Origin: Longimicrobium sp.
GTDB taxonomy: Bacteria; Gemmatimonadota; Gemmatimonadetes; Longimicrobiales; Longimicrobiaceae
Assembly: GCA_030446945.1 (NCBI GenBank)
Contig: JAUJMI010000064.1
Location: 1 to 11,924, forward strand
Direction: 5' to 3'
DNA: 11,924 nucleotides
A model generated the notes under the pieces. That model was not told the DNA's origin, ran no database searches, and saw nothing but the letters and a program-made list of their open reading frames with translations. How positions within the stretch are numbered: the stretch's first letter is position 1; each line of letters begins with the position of its first letter. Positions 1-6,866 of this stretch are shown piece by piece. The position numbers and the translations under genes are program-made.

Positions 1-192
1 GGGTACGCCCGCAGCCGCTTCCGCCTGCTGCTCTGGAGCGGGCTCTGCTTCGCGGGGCTCGCCCTGAACAACGTCCTGCTGGTGGTGGACAAACGCGTGA
101 TCCCGGAGATGGACCTCTCCGTCTGGCGCACCCTCCCCGCGCTGGCCGGGATCGCGCTCCTCCTGTACGGCTTCGTATGGGACACCCGATGA
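1..192 (+). CDS. DUF5985-like small membrane protein, 3' part only
   Basis: The reading frame is open from the first base and ends at TGA 190-192, giving 63 residues of a protein whose start lies outside the window. It shows two hydrophobic segments, roughly residues 8-30 (beginning at LLLWSGLCFAG) and 42-60 (LPALAGIALLLYGFVW), separated by a short charged loop containing VDKRVIPEMD. Length, hydrophobic layout and the presence of a second such gene immediately downstream resemble the DUF5985 family of small inner-membrane proteins, which usually occur as adjacent pairs. No biochemical function is known to me. The frame has high GC at third codon positions, which supports coding. It probably forms a two-gene operon with the gene at 221. 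The family name is recognition from memory and could be wrong; the small-membrane-protein reading is firm. Confidence 0.75.
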   Translation, partial: GYARSRFRLLLWSGLCFAGLALNNVLLVVDKRVIPEMDLSVWRTLPALAGIALLLYGFVWDTR

Positions 193-220
193 TCCGCGCG
201 AGCTTCGATCGCCACAGGGG

Positions 221-484
221 GTGCCCGTGGTCCAGGTGATCTCGGGGGCGCTGGTCGCCGGATACCTGGTGGCGGCCCTCTTCTTCCTCCGCTTCCGCCG
301 CGAGACGGGCGACCGGCTCTTCCTGGCGTTCGCGGTCGCGTTTGCGATCCTGGCGGGGCAGCGCGCGGCGCTGGCGCTCATCCCCAGCTCCAACCGCAGC
401 GAGCTCGCCATCTACGGGCTGCGCCTCCTGGCCTTTGTCCTGATCCTGGCCGCCATCGCGGACAAGAACCGCAAGAACCGTTAG
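221..484 (+). CDS. DUF5985-like small membrane protein
   Basis: This encodes 87 residues and ends at TAG 482-484. Three hydrophobic segments are visible: residues about 6-25 (VISGALVAGYLVAALFF), 33-53 (LFLAFAVAFAILAGQRAALAL) and 62-80 (LAIYGLRLLAFVLILAAI), with an RFRRETGDR loop and a basic tail (DKNRKNR). This is the usual appearance of the DUF5985 family. The start is uncertain. GTG 221 sits directly against the AGGGG at 216-220, while GTG 227 in the same frame has better spacing from that purine run and would give an 85-residue protein. It lies 28 bases after the preceding gene and is followed by a perfect hairpin, so the two genes probably share one transcript ending near 540. Role unknown; the position of the segments suggests an inner-membrane protein. 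Confidence 0.8.
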   Translation: MPVVQVISGALVAGYLVAALFFLRFRRETGDRLFLAFAVAFAILAGQRAALALIPSSNRSELAIYGLRLLAFVLILAAIADKNRKNR

Positions 485-510
485 GCGGAGAGCGTGGCCT
501 CGCGCGACCG

Positions 511-540
511 AGCGGCCCCCGTGATCATGCGGGGGCCGCT
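511..540. terminator. Hairpin terminator between convergent genes
   Basis: AGCGGCCCCC at 511-520 and GGGGGCCGCT at 531-540 form a perfect 10-bp GC stem around a 10-base loop; one more G-C and two wobble pairs can extend it inward. It lies 27 bases after the DUF5985-like stop. The stop codon of the convergent minus-strand gene (525-527) falls within its loop, so it could serve both directions. There is no long T tract after it on either strand, so the strength of termination is inferred from the stem alone. Confidence 0.7.
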
Positions 541-755
541 TCGTCGCCGGGTGGCTTGCCCGCGGTGGCAAGCCTGCGGCGCAACGCCTCTCTCTCCACG
601 TCGAACTCCCGCCAGCGTTCTTCGGTGAAGCCCCCGATCGGGTTCACTGCATCAAGCTCCCGGCGCTTACGCCACAACTCCTCTATCTCGGCATTGATCC
701 GTAGGTACTCCGCCCGGTAACGCTCTATCACCGGGTCGTGGGCCAACGGCTCCAT
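525..755 (-). CDS. Small charged helical protein of unknown function
   Basis: The frame from ATG 755 to TGA 525-527 gives 76 residues, very rich in Glu and Arg, with probable amphipathic helices (VIERYRAEYLRINAEIEELW at 9-28 and ERWREFDVEREALRRRLA at about 46-63) joined by a NPIGGF turn. No signal peptide or membrane segment is visible. The third codon positions are mostly G or C, as in the neighbours. I do not recognise the family; a short coiled-coil partner protein is one possibility. The start is problematic. The ribosome binding site at ATG 755 is poor, but an in-frame ATG at 785 has an excellent AAGGAGG seven bases away at 791-797. Between the two lies an in-frame TAG (762-764), seven codons after the 785 start. 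Either translation restarts at 755 after the amber codon, or the longer 86-residue gene carries a nonsense change. It follows the broken gene upstream on the same strand. Confidence 0.6.
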   Translation of the reverse strand: MEPLAHDPVIERYRAEYLRINAEIEELWRKRRELDAVNPIGGFTEERWREFDVEREALRRRLATAGKPPGDEAAPA

Positions 756-1137
756 CGAGCTCTAGCGCGTCGGTTTCTCTGCCATGCTCGCCTCCTTCCT
801 CCGTGCTCGGTTGCGGGTCGACACGAACGAGTGCTTCAAGCCTCCTCACCGCACTGTGGAGCTCTATCAACTGGGCTTGGGTGGCTCCGATGTTGACTTC
901 GTGCCCAGCGTGGAGCTCGGCGCTGAGGGCGAGCTTCTGCCCCATGACCTCCGCCTCGCCGCCAATCTTGCTGAAGACGGGGAGATCCGCCGTGATGAGC
1001 CGCTTTAGGTGGCTCGGCCGTAGGAAGCGGGCCAGGTACAGGTGACGATCAGTGTGGCGCCCCACAGGGAGACCAGGACGAAGATACGGCTCGACCAGAC
1101 CAGCGGTACCCACGCAAACACGTCCTTCATCGGGCAC
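667..1137 (-). pseudogene. Small membrane-anchored protein gene with probable frameshift
   Basis: From ATG 1130 a frame encodes an N-terminal membrane anchor (FVLVSLWGATLIVT at residues 17-30) and then stops at TAA 1005-1007 after 41 codons. Codons 2-30 of that frame have G or C in the third position in 25 of 29 cases. From about 1041 the coding signal moves one base to another frame, which reads LYLARFLRPSHLKRL and then a charged region (ITADLPVFSKIGGEAEV, later AQLIELHSAVRRLEALV). In this second frame GC3 is high after 1041 but only 14 of 31 codons between GTG 1137 and that point. Joining the two frames by one base gives a plausible protein: membrane anchor plus a soluble helical tail. The second frame stays open to its stop at 667-669, but its coding character fades near 785, where the next gene begins. 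A well-spaced GGAGG (1145-1149) precedes GTG 1137, so automatic annotation might choose 667-1137 as one intact gene. Function unknown. A sequencing error is an alternative to a real mutation. Confidence 0.5.
791..797 (-). promoter_or_regulatory. Strong ribosome binding site before ATG 785
   Basis: On the minus strand AAGGAGG is followed by CGAGC and then ATG at 785-783, close to ideal Shine-Dalgarno placement. The frame it opens reads seven codons (MAEKPTR) and then TAG, after which the same frame reaches ATG 755 three codons later. This is the best ribosome binding site in the left part of the window, yet it serves a frame that stops at once. That suggests the original start of the downstream gene was 785. 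Confidence 0.6.
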
Positions 1138-1265
1138 CCGTGCGCCTCCGGGTGGGTTCCTGTAGAAACGCGAGCCGTCCGGTGCCCGCTGCATCGAAGC
1201 TAGAAAGAGCCGCTAAATCCTACAATACCCGCGCTTTAACTCGTTCGCGCGGAGGCACGACGAGA

Positions 1266-1297
1266 GCGGGGGGCGCTCCTTCCAGAGCGCCCCCCGC
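1266..1297. terminator. Strong hairpin terminator after the SPFH gene
   Basis: A perfect 13-bp stem pairs GCGGGGGGCGCTC (1266-1278) with GAGCGCCCCCCGC (1285-1297) around a six-base loop (CTTCCA). It lies 35 bases beyond the stop of the minus-strand SPFH gene (1333), so it probably ends that transcript. It also separates the SPFH gene from the small disrupted genes to its left. The remaining bases 1138-1265 show no open frame that I trust; they probably contain the promoter of the gene at 1130, but I cannot point to clear -35 and -10 boxes. Confidence 0.8.
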
Positions 1298-1332
1298 CGT
1301 TCTCCCGATGCGCATTCCCTGACGCTGGCCGC

Positions 1333-2259
1333 TTACTGTCGGGCGGGGAGCTGGATCATGGGGACCGCGTTGCCGCTGACCTGCGGCATCTTGCCGTCCC
1401 AGCGCTTGGTCATCTCGTACTGCACCAGCGTGTTGGTGATGCTCTGGCTCAGGAGGCGGTTGGCCTCGGCCTGAGCACGCGCTTCGGCCAGGATGGCCAT
1501 GGCGCGGCCGGCGGCCTTGATGGAGTCGCCCTGCGCCTGGAACGTGTTCTTTTGCAGCTCGTTCTGAGCGGTCAGCGCCTGCTGCTGCATCACGTTCTTG
1601 GTGTTGATCGCCTCCATCACGGCGCCCGGCGCGCGGATCTCGTTGATGGTGAACTGCTTCACCATGAAGCCGTAGATCCCCAGGCGCTGAGAGATCAGCG
1701 CCTGCGCCTTGGCGACCGTCTCGGCCTTCTTGGGGCCCAGGATGGACGCGATCTCCTCGCTCCCCACCACCTCCTGCAGCGCCTGCCGGATGGCCTGCTT
1801 CACGTAGCCGTGCTGGATGGACTCGATGTCCGTCCGAAAAGTGGAGTACAGCGCCGGCGTCTTGCTGGGGTCCAGCTCGAACGAGAGCGACACGTCCAGT
1901 GAGACCGGCTGGCCCTCGACGCTGTTGACGTTGATCTCGTCGTTCTGCTTCGACCCTTCCGTGCTCGCCTGCGTCAGCACCAGCGTCTGCATGAAGACGG
2001 GGTACTCCTCGATCCCGGTGGTGACCGGGTTCCTGAAGTGCACCCCCGGGCCCAGCGGCTTCGGATCGATCCCGCCGCCCAGCTTGTGGATGACGATCCC
2101 CACGTTCCCCGGGTTGATGTACGTCATTGTGGTGGGGATGACCGCCAGGAGAAGGACGGCGCCGATCAGCAGCGGCGCCTTCCCCAGCATCGCGCCGAAC
2201 GGGCTGGGGCGGCCGGAGCGGCCGGCCGGGCGGCCGGTGGGGATCTGCATGGTAGCCAT
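1333..2259 (-). CDS. SPFH/band 7 (prohibitin-like) membrane protein
   Basis: 308 residues. The layout is typical of the SPFH (stomatin/prohibitin/flotillin/HflK) superfamily: a short basic N-terminus, one membrane segment (about 28-47, beginning at APLLIGAVLLLAV), an SPFH domain from about 48 to 215, and a helical region rich in Ala, Gln and Glu (about 215-275) with EARAQAEANRLL. Diagnostic stretches are INPGNVGIVIHKLGGG, GPGVHFRNPVT, the VSLSFELDPSK strand region, and INEIRAPGAVMEAI at the domain end. The C-terminus WDGKMPQVSGNAVPMIQL is also characteristic. Family members form large rings in the membrane and commonly scaffold or restrain proteases such as FtsH. That role is family knowledge and is not shown here. 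No NfeD-type partner or FtsH gene is adjacent. ATG 2259 is chosen because GGAG lies 11 bases upstream; ATG 2250 is possible. It stands alone, bounded by its own terminator. Confidence 0.93.
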   Translation of the reverse strand: MATMQIPTGRPAGRSGRPSPFGAMLGKAPLLIGAVLLLAVIPTTMTYINPGNVGIVIHKLGGGIDPKPLGPGVHFRNPVTTGIEEYPVFMQTLVLTQASTEGSKQNDEINVNSVEGQPVSLDVSLSFELDPSKTPALYSTFRTDIESIQHGYVKQAIRQALQEVVGSEEIASILGPKKAETVAKAQALISQRLGIYGFMVKQFTINEIRAPGAVMEAINTKNVMQQQALTAQNELQKNTFQAQGDSIKAAGRAMAILAEARAQAEANRLLSQSITNTLVQYEMTKRWDGKMPQVSGNAVPMIQLPARQ

Positions 2260-2531
2260 ACGGTGTGGAGCTCCGCTTTCTTACAGGTGGTGGGCCGCTC
2301 CCGCGCGGGGCGCCCGTGCGGCTTCGGCATGACGCCGTCACGGGGATGGATACGAACCGCCGTGGGCCCGGTTTCACTCTGCACCCGATCCGCGCGCGCC
2401 TCGATCGATACTCGGCTGTCAGGGTGGTGGATCGAAGGAGAGGGAGCGGTGAGAGCTGGGGGCGCCGCTCGCATCGATGACTGGACCACGGGGTTGCAGT
2501 GTGTGGCCGCAGCGCGTTGAACGCAAGGACC
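2260..2531. other. Gene-free stretch upstream of the SPFH gene
   Basis: These 272 bases lie between the SPFH start and the end of the lipoprotein frame, both on the minus strand. They must hold the SPFH promoter unless the genes are co-transcribed. Open frames crossing here are rich in Arg, Pro and Gly and have no ribosome binding site, so I regard them as chance. I see no good hairpin or clear promoter boxes. Confidence 0.5.
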
Positions 2532-3053
2532 TTAGCCGCTCCTGCCCCGGCTACCGCGTGTCGGGGGCGGGCCGGAGCGCGCACCGGCCAGCGCCTCGAT
2601 GGTGGCCTCGAACGCCCTGAACTCGCTCGGCGCCTCCAGGCGGTGCTTCAGGTCCTACCTGTCCGGGTACGCGTTGCTCCCGTTGGACTCGACTTTCGCC
2701 CCCGTCGTCACGATGCGCAGCTTCCAGCCGGAGCCGTCCACCACGTCCTCGGCCACATAGCGCGGGTGCCGGCGGCGCACCCCTGCATCCGCCGCCGTCT
2801 TCCAGAAGGCGCGCCACGCTTCCGACGAGGGCACGTTGCGGACCGTGTCGGGGCGGGTTCCGGGGCGGGAGTCCCACGGCATGCGGACCAGCACCACCGT
2901 ATCGCCGCGCAGCTCCACCCCGGCGGTGCCGACGGCGAACCCGCCGACGGAGTACTCGAGCTCTTGCGGCGCGCCCTCGCTGGGGAGGGGCCTGATCGGG
3001 TCGCCGCACGAGGTGAGGAGCGCAGCCGCGAGGAGGATGGCGCGAGGAAGCAT
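2532..3053 (-). pseudogene. Small lipoprotein interrupted by an in-frame amber codon
   Basis: From ATG 3053 the frame encodes a lipoprotein signal, MLPRAILLAAALLTSC, with the acylated Cys at residue 16. A small globular domain follows, with strands such as VELRGDTVVLVRMPWDS and then a tryptophan-rich helix region (SSEAWRAFWKTAADAG), to TAG 2655-2657 after 132 residues. The same frame then continues 40 more codons to TAA 2532-2534. The first 23 of these codons all end in G or C and encode DLKHRLEAPSEF followed by RAFEATIEALAG, a normal-looking C-terminal helix. The sequence before the TAG (ESNGSNAYPDR) looks like the middle of a domain, not an end. I therefore read this as one 173-codon gene with a nonsense codon. 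If the TAG is a real stop, the product would be the 132-residue form. ATG 3053 has no clear Shine-Dalgarno; an upstream in-frame TTG at 3128 is less likely because it would put a second lipobox-like segment ahead of the signal. Function unknown; the family is not recognised. Confidence 0.65.
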
Positions 3054-3144
3054 CGCTACGTGTCGAGTGGGGTTCCGGGGGTGACATCCCAGAAACGCCG
3101 CTGCCAACAAAATCCTGACAGACCGCAACAGCTCTGTGGGATAG

Positions 3145-4356
3145 TTACTCCCGCGGCTCGCTGATGCGCCCGGGGATCAGCGCGTCCCTGCCGAAGCGGG
3201 CGCGCAGGCGGTCCATGATCTCGGAGAGCTTGCGGTCGCGTTCGCTCTCGATGCCGCCGGGCGCTTCGAAGAGGAGCGGCTCGGCGTCCGCGTCCTCGCC
3301 GAGCTTGGAGACGCCGACGCCCAGCAGGCGGATGCCGCCCCCGCGCTGCTCCCGGAGCTGACGGAGAAGCTGGCGCGCGACGGCAAAGATGGCGCGGTCC
3401 GACTCCAGCGGCTCGGGGAGCGTGCGGCTCGCGGAGCGGTCGGTGAAGTCGGCGTAGCGCAGGCGCACCGTCACCGTGCGCGCCTTCATCCCCTCCTTGC
3501 GCAGCGAGGCGCCCGTCTCGGTGGCGAGGTACAGGAGGCGGGTCTCGATGTCGCGCTCGTCCGTGAGGTCGCGCGGAAAGGTGCGCTCGTGCGAGACGGA
3601 CTTCTGCGGCGAGCGCGGGGTGACCTCGGCGCTCCCCTCGCCGCGGATCACGGCGTGGAGCCACTGCGCGCGGGCCGGCCCGAGCCAGGCGGTCAGCGTC
3701 GCCAGGTCGAGAGGGAGCGCCTGGCGCACGGTCGCGATGCCGCGGCGGCGGAGAGCTTCAGCGAAGGAAGGTCCCACGCCGGGAAGGTCCGCCAGCTCCC
3801 AGCGCAGCATGAAGTCGCGCTCCCCGCCGGGCGGCACCACGAAGATCCCCGCGGGCTTGTTGACCCCCGCCGCCATCTTGGCCAGCATCCGCGACGTCGC
3901 GCCGCCGATGGAGACCACGATCTCCGTCCGCTCGCGCACCGCGGACTGGATGCGGCGCGCGGTCTCTTCGAGCGGCTCGTCGTGGTAGAGGAGCTCGGTG
4001 CCGGTGAGGTCCAGGTAGAACTCGTCCACGCTGGCGGCCTCCACCAGCGGCGAGTACTCGTCCAGGACGGCGCGCACCTCCTCGTGCTTGCGCTTCACCA
4101 TCTCGCCGGGGACGGCGGCGAGGGTGGCTCGGGGGCAGAGCTGGAGGGCGCGCGCCATCGGCATTCCGGCGTGCACCCCGTACTTGCGCGCCGCGTAGCT
4201 GGCCGAGGTCACCACGCCGCGACCCTCCGGCCGGCCGCCCACGATCAGCAGCTCGGCACGCCCCGCGTCCTCGGGGTCCGCCAGCTGCGCGCAGCGGACG
4301 AAGTACGAGTCGCAGTCGGCCAGCAGGATGCGGCGGGGGCGCGCTTCGGTGGGCAT
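3145..4356 (-). CDS. dinB: DNA polymerase IV (Y-family translesion polymerase)
   Basis: 403 residues from ATG 4356. The Y-family catalytic carboxylates are present: DCD at 14-16 in LLADCDSYF, and SVDE at 109-112 in ASVDEFYLDL. Phe19 aligns with the steric gate that excludes ribonucleotides. Palm and fingers (about 8-165) contain VVTSASYAARKYGV; the thumb carries a helix-hairpin-helix (DLPGVGPSFAEALRRRGI, about 190-207); the little finger domain (about 250-360) has the SVSHERTF and KARTVTVRLRYADF stretches. A degenerate beta-clamp motif, EPLLFE (359-364), precedes the C-terminal IMDRLRARFGRDAL helix. Enzymes of this family copy damaged DNA with low fidelity and act with the sliding clamp. ATG 4356 was chosen because it begins just before the conserved domain; a GTG at 4401 would add 15 unconvincing residues. 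Neither has a strong ribosome binding site. I see no imuA/dnaE2 cassette next to it and no clear LexA box. Assignment to Pol IV over another Y-family branch is by overall length and motifs. Confidence 0.95.
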   Translation of the reverse strand: MPTEARPRRILLADCDSYFVRCAQLADPEDAGRAELLIVGGRPEGRGVVTSASYAARKYGVHAGMPMARALQLCPRATLAAVPGEMVKRKHEEVRAVLDEYSPLVEAASVDEFYLDLTGTELLYHDEPLEETARRIQSAVRERTEIVVSIGGATSRMLAKMAAGVNKPAGIFVVPPGGERDFMLRWELADLPGVGPSFAEALRRRGIATVRQALPLDLATLTAWLGPARAQWLHAVIRGEGSAEVTPRSPQKSVSHERTFPRDLTDERDIETRLLYLATETGASLRKEGMKARTVTVRLRYADFTDRSASRTLPEPLESDRAIFAVARQLLRQLREQRGGGIRLLGVGVSKLGEDADAEPLLFEAPGGIESERDRKLSEIMDRLRARFGRDALIPGRISEPRE

Positions 4357-4433
4357 CGGGTGCGTGCGGGTGCCTTGGGGTGATCGATTTCTTCGATACA
4401 CCGCAGGGCGGCGGATGGGTGAGGGAGCTGCGC

Positions 4434-4457
4434 GTCACACAGAGACATGGAGGAACC
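4434..4457 (+). repeat. Partial copy of dispersed repeat (left end only)
   Basis: CACACAGAGACATGGAG in the gap between the Pol IV and DUF72 genes matches the beginning of the repeat at 11868, which reads CACACAGAGACACATGGAG. Similarity ends within about 25 bases, and the conserved CACTTCCTGAACGGAGCG core is absent here. It may be a decayed or truncated copy. The rest of the Pol IV-DUF72 gap (about 110 bases) shows nothing else recognisable. Confidence 0.5.
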
Positions 4458-4466
4458 GCCCTGTCC

Positions 4467-5216
4467 TCAGCTCAGCCGCTCGAGGAGATCGCGGGCGTTG
4501 GAGGTGGCGGCGCCGGAGGCGGTGTTGTCGAATATGCACCAGGTCGATGAACCCCGTCGTGCGGCTTCGTTAAGCGATGCGGCGAGGGTGTCGAGGTAGG
4601 ATGCGGGGTACTCGGAATAGTAGATGCGCGGCGAGCCGTGCAGGCGGTAGTAGACCAGCTCCGGCCAGCCGCCCGGCTCCGCCGCTTCCGGGACGCGCGC
4701 CGGGTCGGCGGCGACGCGGGCGACGCGGGATTCCGTCAGTAGCGCCTCCGCGGGGGCGGCGAACCACGACGGGTGGCGCGGCTCGCACGCGATCGCTCCG
4801 GCGTGGCGCTCGCGCATGGTGCGAAAGAAGGCGCCCGCGGTGTCTTCATCGAAGGCCAGGCTCGGCGGGAGCTGGACGAGCAGGCATCCTAGCGTCGGAC
4901 CCAGCGCCGTAGCCTCGCCGAGGAAGCGGTCGAGCGGCTCCTCAGCGCGCGCCAGCTTGGCCGTGTGCGTGATCTCGCGCGGCAGCTTCACGGAGAAGCG
5001 GAATCCCTCCGGCACGGCATCGGCCCAGCGCGCGTAGGTGGACGGCCGGTGCGGGCGATGGAAGGAGGAGTTGATCTCCGCCGCCGGGAGGACGGCGGCG
5101 TAGCGCTGCAGGTGCGTTCCGTCGGCGGGGAAGCGCGGCTGGTCCTTGAGCGGCAGGCTCCACCCCGCGCATCCCACGTATGAGGCCACCGTGGCTGGGA
5201 TCGGCTGCGGGTTCAT
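4467..5216 (-). CDS. DUF72/YecE family protein
   Basis: 249 residues from ATG 5216. The TIM-barrel-like DUF72 family is recognised from an ordered series of motifs: GCAGWSLP (16-23), AAEINSSFHR (45-54), a YARWADAVPEGFRFSVKLPR stretch (61-80), ITHTAKL (82-88), LGCLLVQLPPSLAFD (109-123), CEPRHPSWF (144-152), VARVAADPA (165-173), YYRLHGSPRIYYS (189-201) and WCIFDNTASGAA (226-237). The length is normal for the family. No reaction is established for DUF72 to my knowledge; the conserved acidic, His and Arg residues suggest an enzyme or a metal- or nucleotide-binding role, possibly linked to nucleic acid metabolism. That is speculation. The frame is open upstream to 5429, but the extra residues are Arg-rich and non-homologous; ATG 5216 sits right before the first conserved strand. 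The gene is separated by 190 bases from the amidohydrolase upstream, so it may have its own promoter. Confidence 0.92.
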   Translation of the reverse strand: MNPQPIPATVASYVGCAGWSLPLKDQPRFPADGTHLQRYAAVLPAAEINSSFHRPHRPSTYARWADAVPEGFRFSVKLPREITHTAKLARAEEPLDRFLGEATALGPTLGCLLVQLPPSLAFDEDTAGAFFRTMRERHAGAIACEPRHPSWFAAPAEALLTESRVARVAADPARVPEAAEPGGWPELVYYRLHGSPRIYYSEYPASYLDTLAASLNEAARRGSSTWCIFDNTASGAATSNARDLLERLS

Positions 5217-5406
5217 CCCGCCAAACTGATCCCGCCCGCCGAGCGTAGCAAGGGGTGCGACACTCGCCGTCCAGCGGGTGCGCGACACGCGGCACCTTGC
5301 TGCGAGGTCCCGGTGCGCAACCGAAATCTGGCCGCCCGGATCCTGGTACTGGCAACGACCGCCGCGCGCGAGCGAAGCACGACGGGCGCGCGCGACGGAA
5401 CGCGGT

Positions 5407-6690
5407 TTACGGACGCTCCGCGGCGGCACCCGGGCCGCGGAAGACGACGCCGTCCTTCATCACCCAGCGCACGGCCCGAGTCGCGCGGATGTCGCGGGTG
5501 GGATCGCCGTCGAGGGCCACCAGGTCCGCGAGCAGCCCCGGCCGCACCGAACCGAGCCGATCCGCCAGGCCGAAGAGGCGCGCGTTGACGGAGGTGGCGG
5601 CCATCAGCGCCTGCAAGGGCGTCATCCCGTAGTCCACCATCAGCTCCATCTCGCGCGCGTTGTCGCCGTGCGTGTACACGCCCACGTCGCCGCCCATGCA
5701 GATGGTTACACCGGACTGCAGCGCCGCGCGGAAGGAGGCGCGCTTTTCCCGGATGCGCGCCGGCTCGGGCTCCACCCCTTTGCGCCACCCGCGGTACTGG
5801 AGGATGGCGTCGCCCGCCGCCAGCGTGGGGCAGAGCGCCGTCCCGCGCGCCTTCATCAGCCGGAAGACCTCGGCCGTGCCCCCGTCGCCGTGCTCGATCG
5901 TGGCGGCGCCGGCGGCCGCGGCCCGGCGCATCCCCTCGGGCGTGGAGGCGTGCACCGCCACCGGGCGCCCCGCGTCGCGCGCGGCCTCGACGGCCAGGCG
6001 GATCTCGGCCTCGCTAAAGGTGGGGCGCGACGGCTCATTCGGGCCCCAGCGGTAGTCGCCGTACAGCTTCACCCAGTCCGCGCCCCGCCCGATCTGCCCG
6101 CGCACCGCGCGCAGGAGCCCGTCGGTGCCGTCCGCCTCCTCCGCGCCCTGCGGGAAGCTCACCTCGCTCCCCCCCTTGGGCCCGTAGCTACCGCTGGCGA
6201 CGATGGCAAGCGTCGACACCTGCATCCGCGGCCCGGGGATGATCCCCTGCGCGATGGCGTCGCGGAGCCCCACGTCCGCCCAGCCGGCGCCCTCCGTGCC
6301 CAGGTCGCGCACGGTGGTGAAGCCGGCCATCAGCGTGGCGCGTGCGTGCGCGGTGGCGCGGGCGACGCGCAGCGCTTGCGACTCGCGCAGCACCTGGTCG
6401 TCCCACGACGTCTCGTTGTACGGGTGGAGGAGGAGGTGCGAGTGCCCCTCGATCATCCCCGGCATCAGCGTGGCGCCGGGGAGGTCCACCACCCGCGCAT
6501 CCGCCGGCGCGCGCACGGCGGACGCCGGCCCCGCGGCTTCGATGCGCGCCCCGCGCACCAGCACCACCCATCCCTCGTGCGGCGCGGCGGCCACGCCGTC
6601 CCACACGCGAGCGGGGCGGATCAGTATCGGCGTCTGCCCGGCGAGCGGGACGGCGCAGAGTGCAAGGAGAAGCGTGAGGAGCGTTCGCAT
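5407..6690 (-). CDS. Secreted metal-dependent amidohydrolase
   Basis: 427 residues from ATG 6690. Residues 1-18 ([18 protein letters not shown]) form a Sec signal peptide, cleaved about there, so the enzyme is probably periplasmic. The amidohydrolase superfamily pattern is complete: HSH at 83-85 within [11 protein letters not shown], a Lys at 208 (DWVKLYG) in the place of the carbamylated lysine, His247 (VAVHAST), His267 (TIEHGDGG) and Asp335 ([11 protein letters not shown]). An N-terminal composite-sandwich part ([20 protein letters not shown]) and the C-terminal [18 protein letters not shown] are typical of the imidazolonepropionase-like (COG1228) group. Members hydrolyse amide bonds of cyclic ureas, dipeptides (Xaa-Pro type) or other small substrates; the substrate here cannot be read from sequence. 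The open frame extends to 6894, but those residues translate the dispersed repeat and are not part of the protein. No good Shine-Dalgarno precedes ATG 6690. It appears to be transcribed alone. Confidence 0.93.
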   Translation of the reverse strand: MRTLLTLLLALCAVPLAGQTPILIRPARVWDGVAAAPHEGWVVLVRGARIEAAGPASAVRAPADARVVDLPGATLMPGMIEGHSHLLLHPYNETSWDDQVLRESQALRVARATAHARATLMAGFTTVRDLGTEGAGWADVGLRDAIAQGIIPGPRMQVSTLAIVASGSYGPKGGSEVSFPQGAEEADGTDGLLRAVRGQIGRGADWVKLYGDYRWGPNEPSRPTFSEAEIRLAVEAARDAGRPVAVHASTPEGMRRAAAAGAATIEHGDGGTAEVFRLMKARGTALCPTLAAGDAILQYRGWRKGVEPEPARIREKRASFRAALQSGVTICMGGDVGVYTHGDNAREMELMVDYGMTPLQALMAATSVNARLFGLADRLGSVRPGLLADLVALDGDPTRDIRATRAVRWVMKDGVVFRGPGAAAERP

Positions 6691-6770
6691 GGTGCGGCTG
6701 TGCAGGGTGGCCGATCGTGTCCCGTTTCCGCAACCTACCACGCGCGCCGCGGCACCGAAACAGATGGCCT

Positions 6771-6866
6771 CACAGACAGAGACAGAGAACCCCCACTTCC
6801 TGAACGGAGCGCCGCAACTCTCCTTCAGCCGCGTGTGGCGCGGAGTGGAAGGAGACGGCCTCTGCC
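6771..6866 (+). repeat. Dispersed repeat, arm 1 of an inverted pair
   Basis: The arm starts with an AC/AG-rich run (CACAGACAGAGACAGAGAA), followed by CCCCCACTTCCTGAACGGAG at 6790-6809, and after about 30 variable bases by TGGCGCGGAGTGGAAGGAGA at 6836-6855. The first two blocks recur at the window end, with 21 identical bases (6793-6813 and 11900-11920). All blocks recur in the same order on the opposite strand at 7004-7094. It contains no gene. Confidence 0.8.

Noticed and set aside
784..1008. 74-residue plus-strand open frame over the disrupted small genes
   Set aside because: It has no ribosome binding site. The opposite strand has a better coding signal, a membrane anchor and Shine-Dalgarno sites.
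1220..2584. 454-codon minus-strand frame overlapping the SPFH gene
   Set aside because: It is low-complexity Arg/Pro/Gly sequence in another frame; the SPFH frame has clear family motifs.
4357..4401. GTG 4401 as the start of DNA polymerase IV
   Set aside because: It would add 15 residues before the conserved domain without a ribosome binding site; ATG 4356 is preferred.
5361..5396. Possible GC-rich hairpin terminator after the amidohydrolase
   Set aside because: The pairing is a CG-repeat of seven to eight bases with many alternative registers, so it is not distinguishable from GC-rich background.
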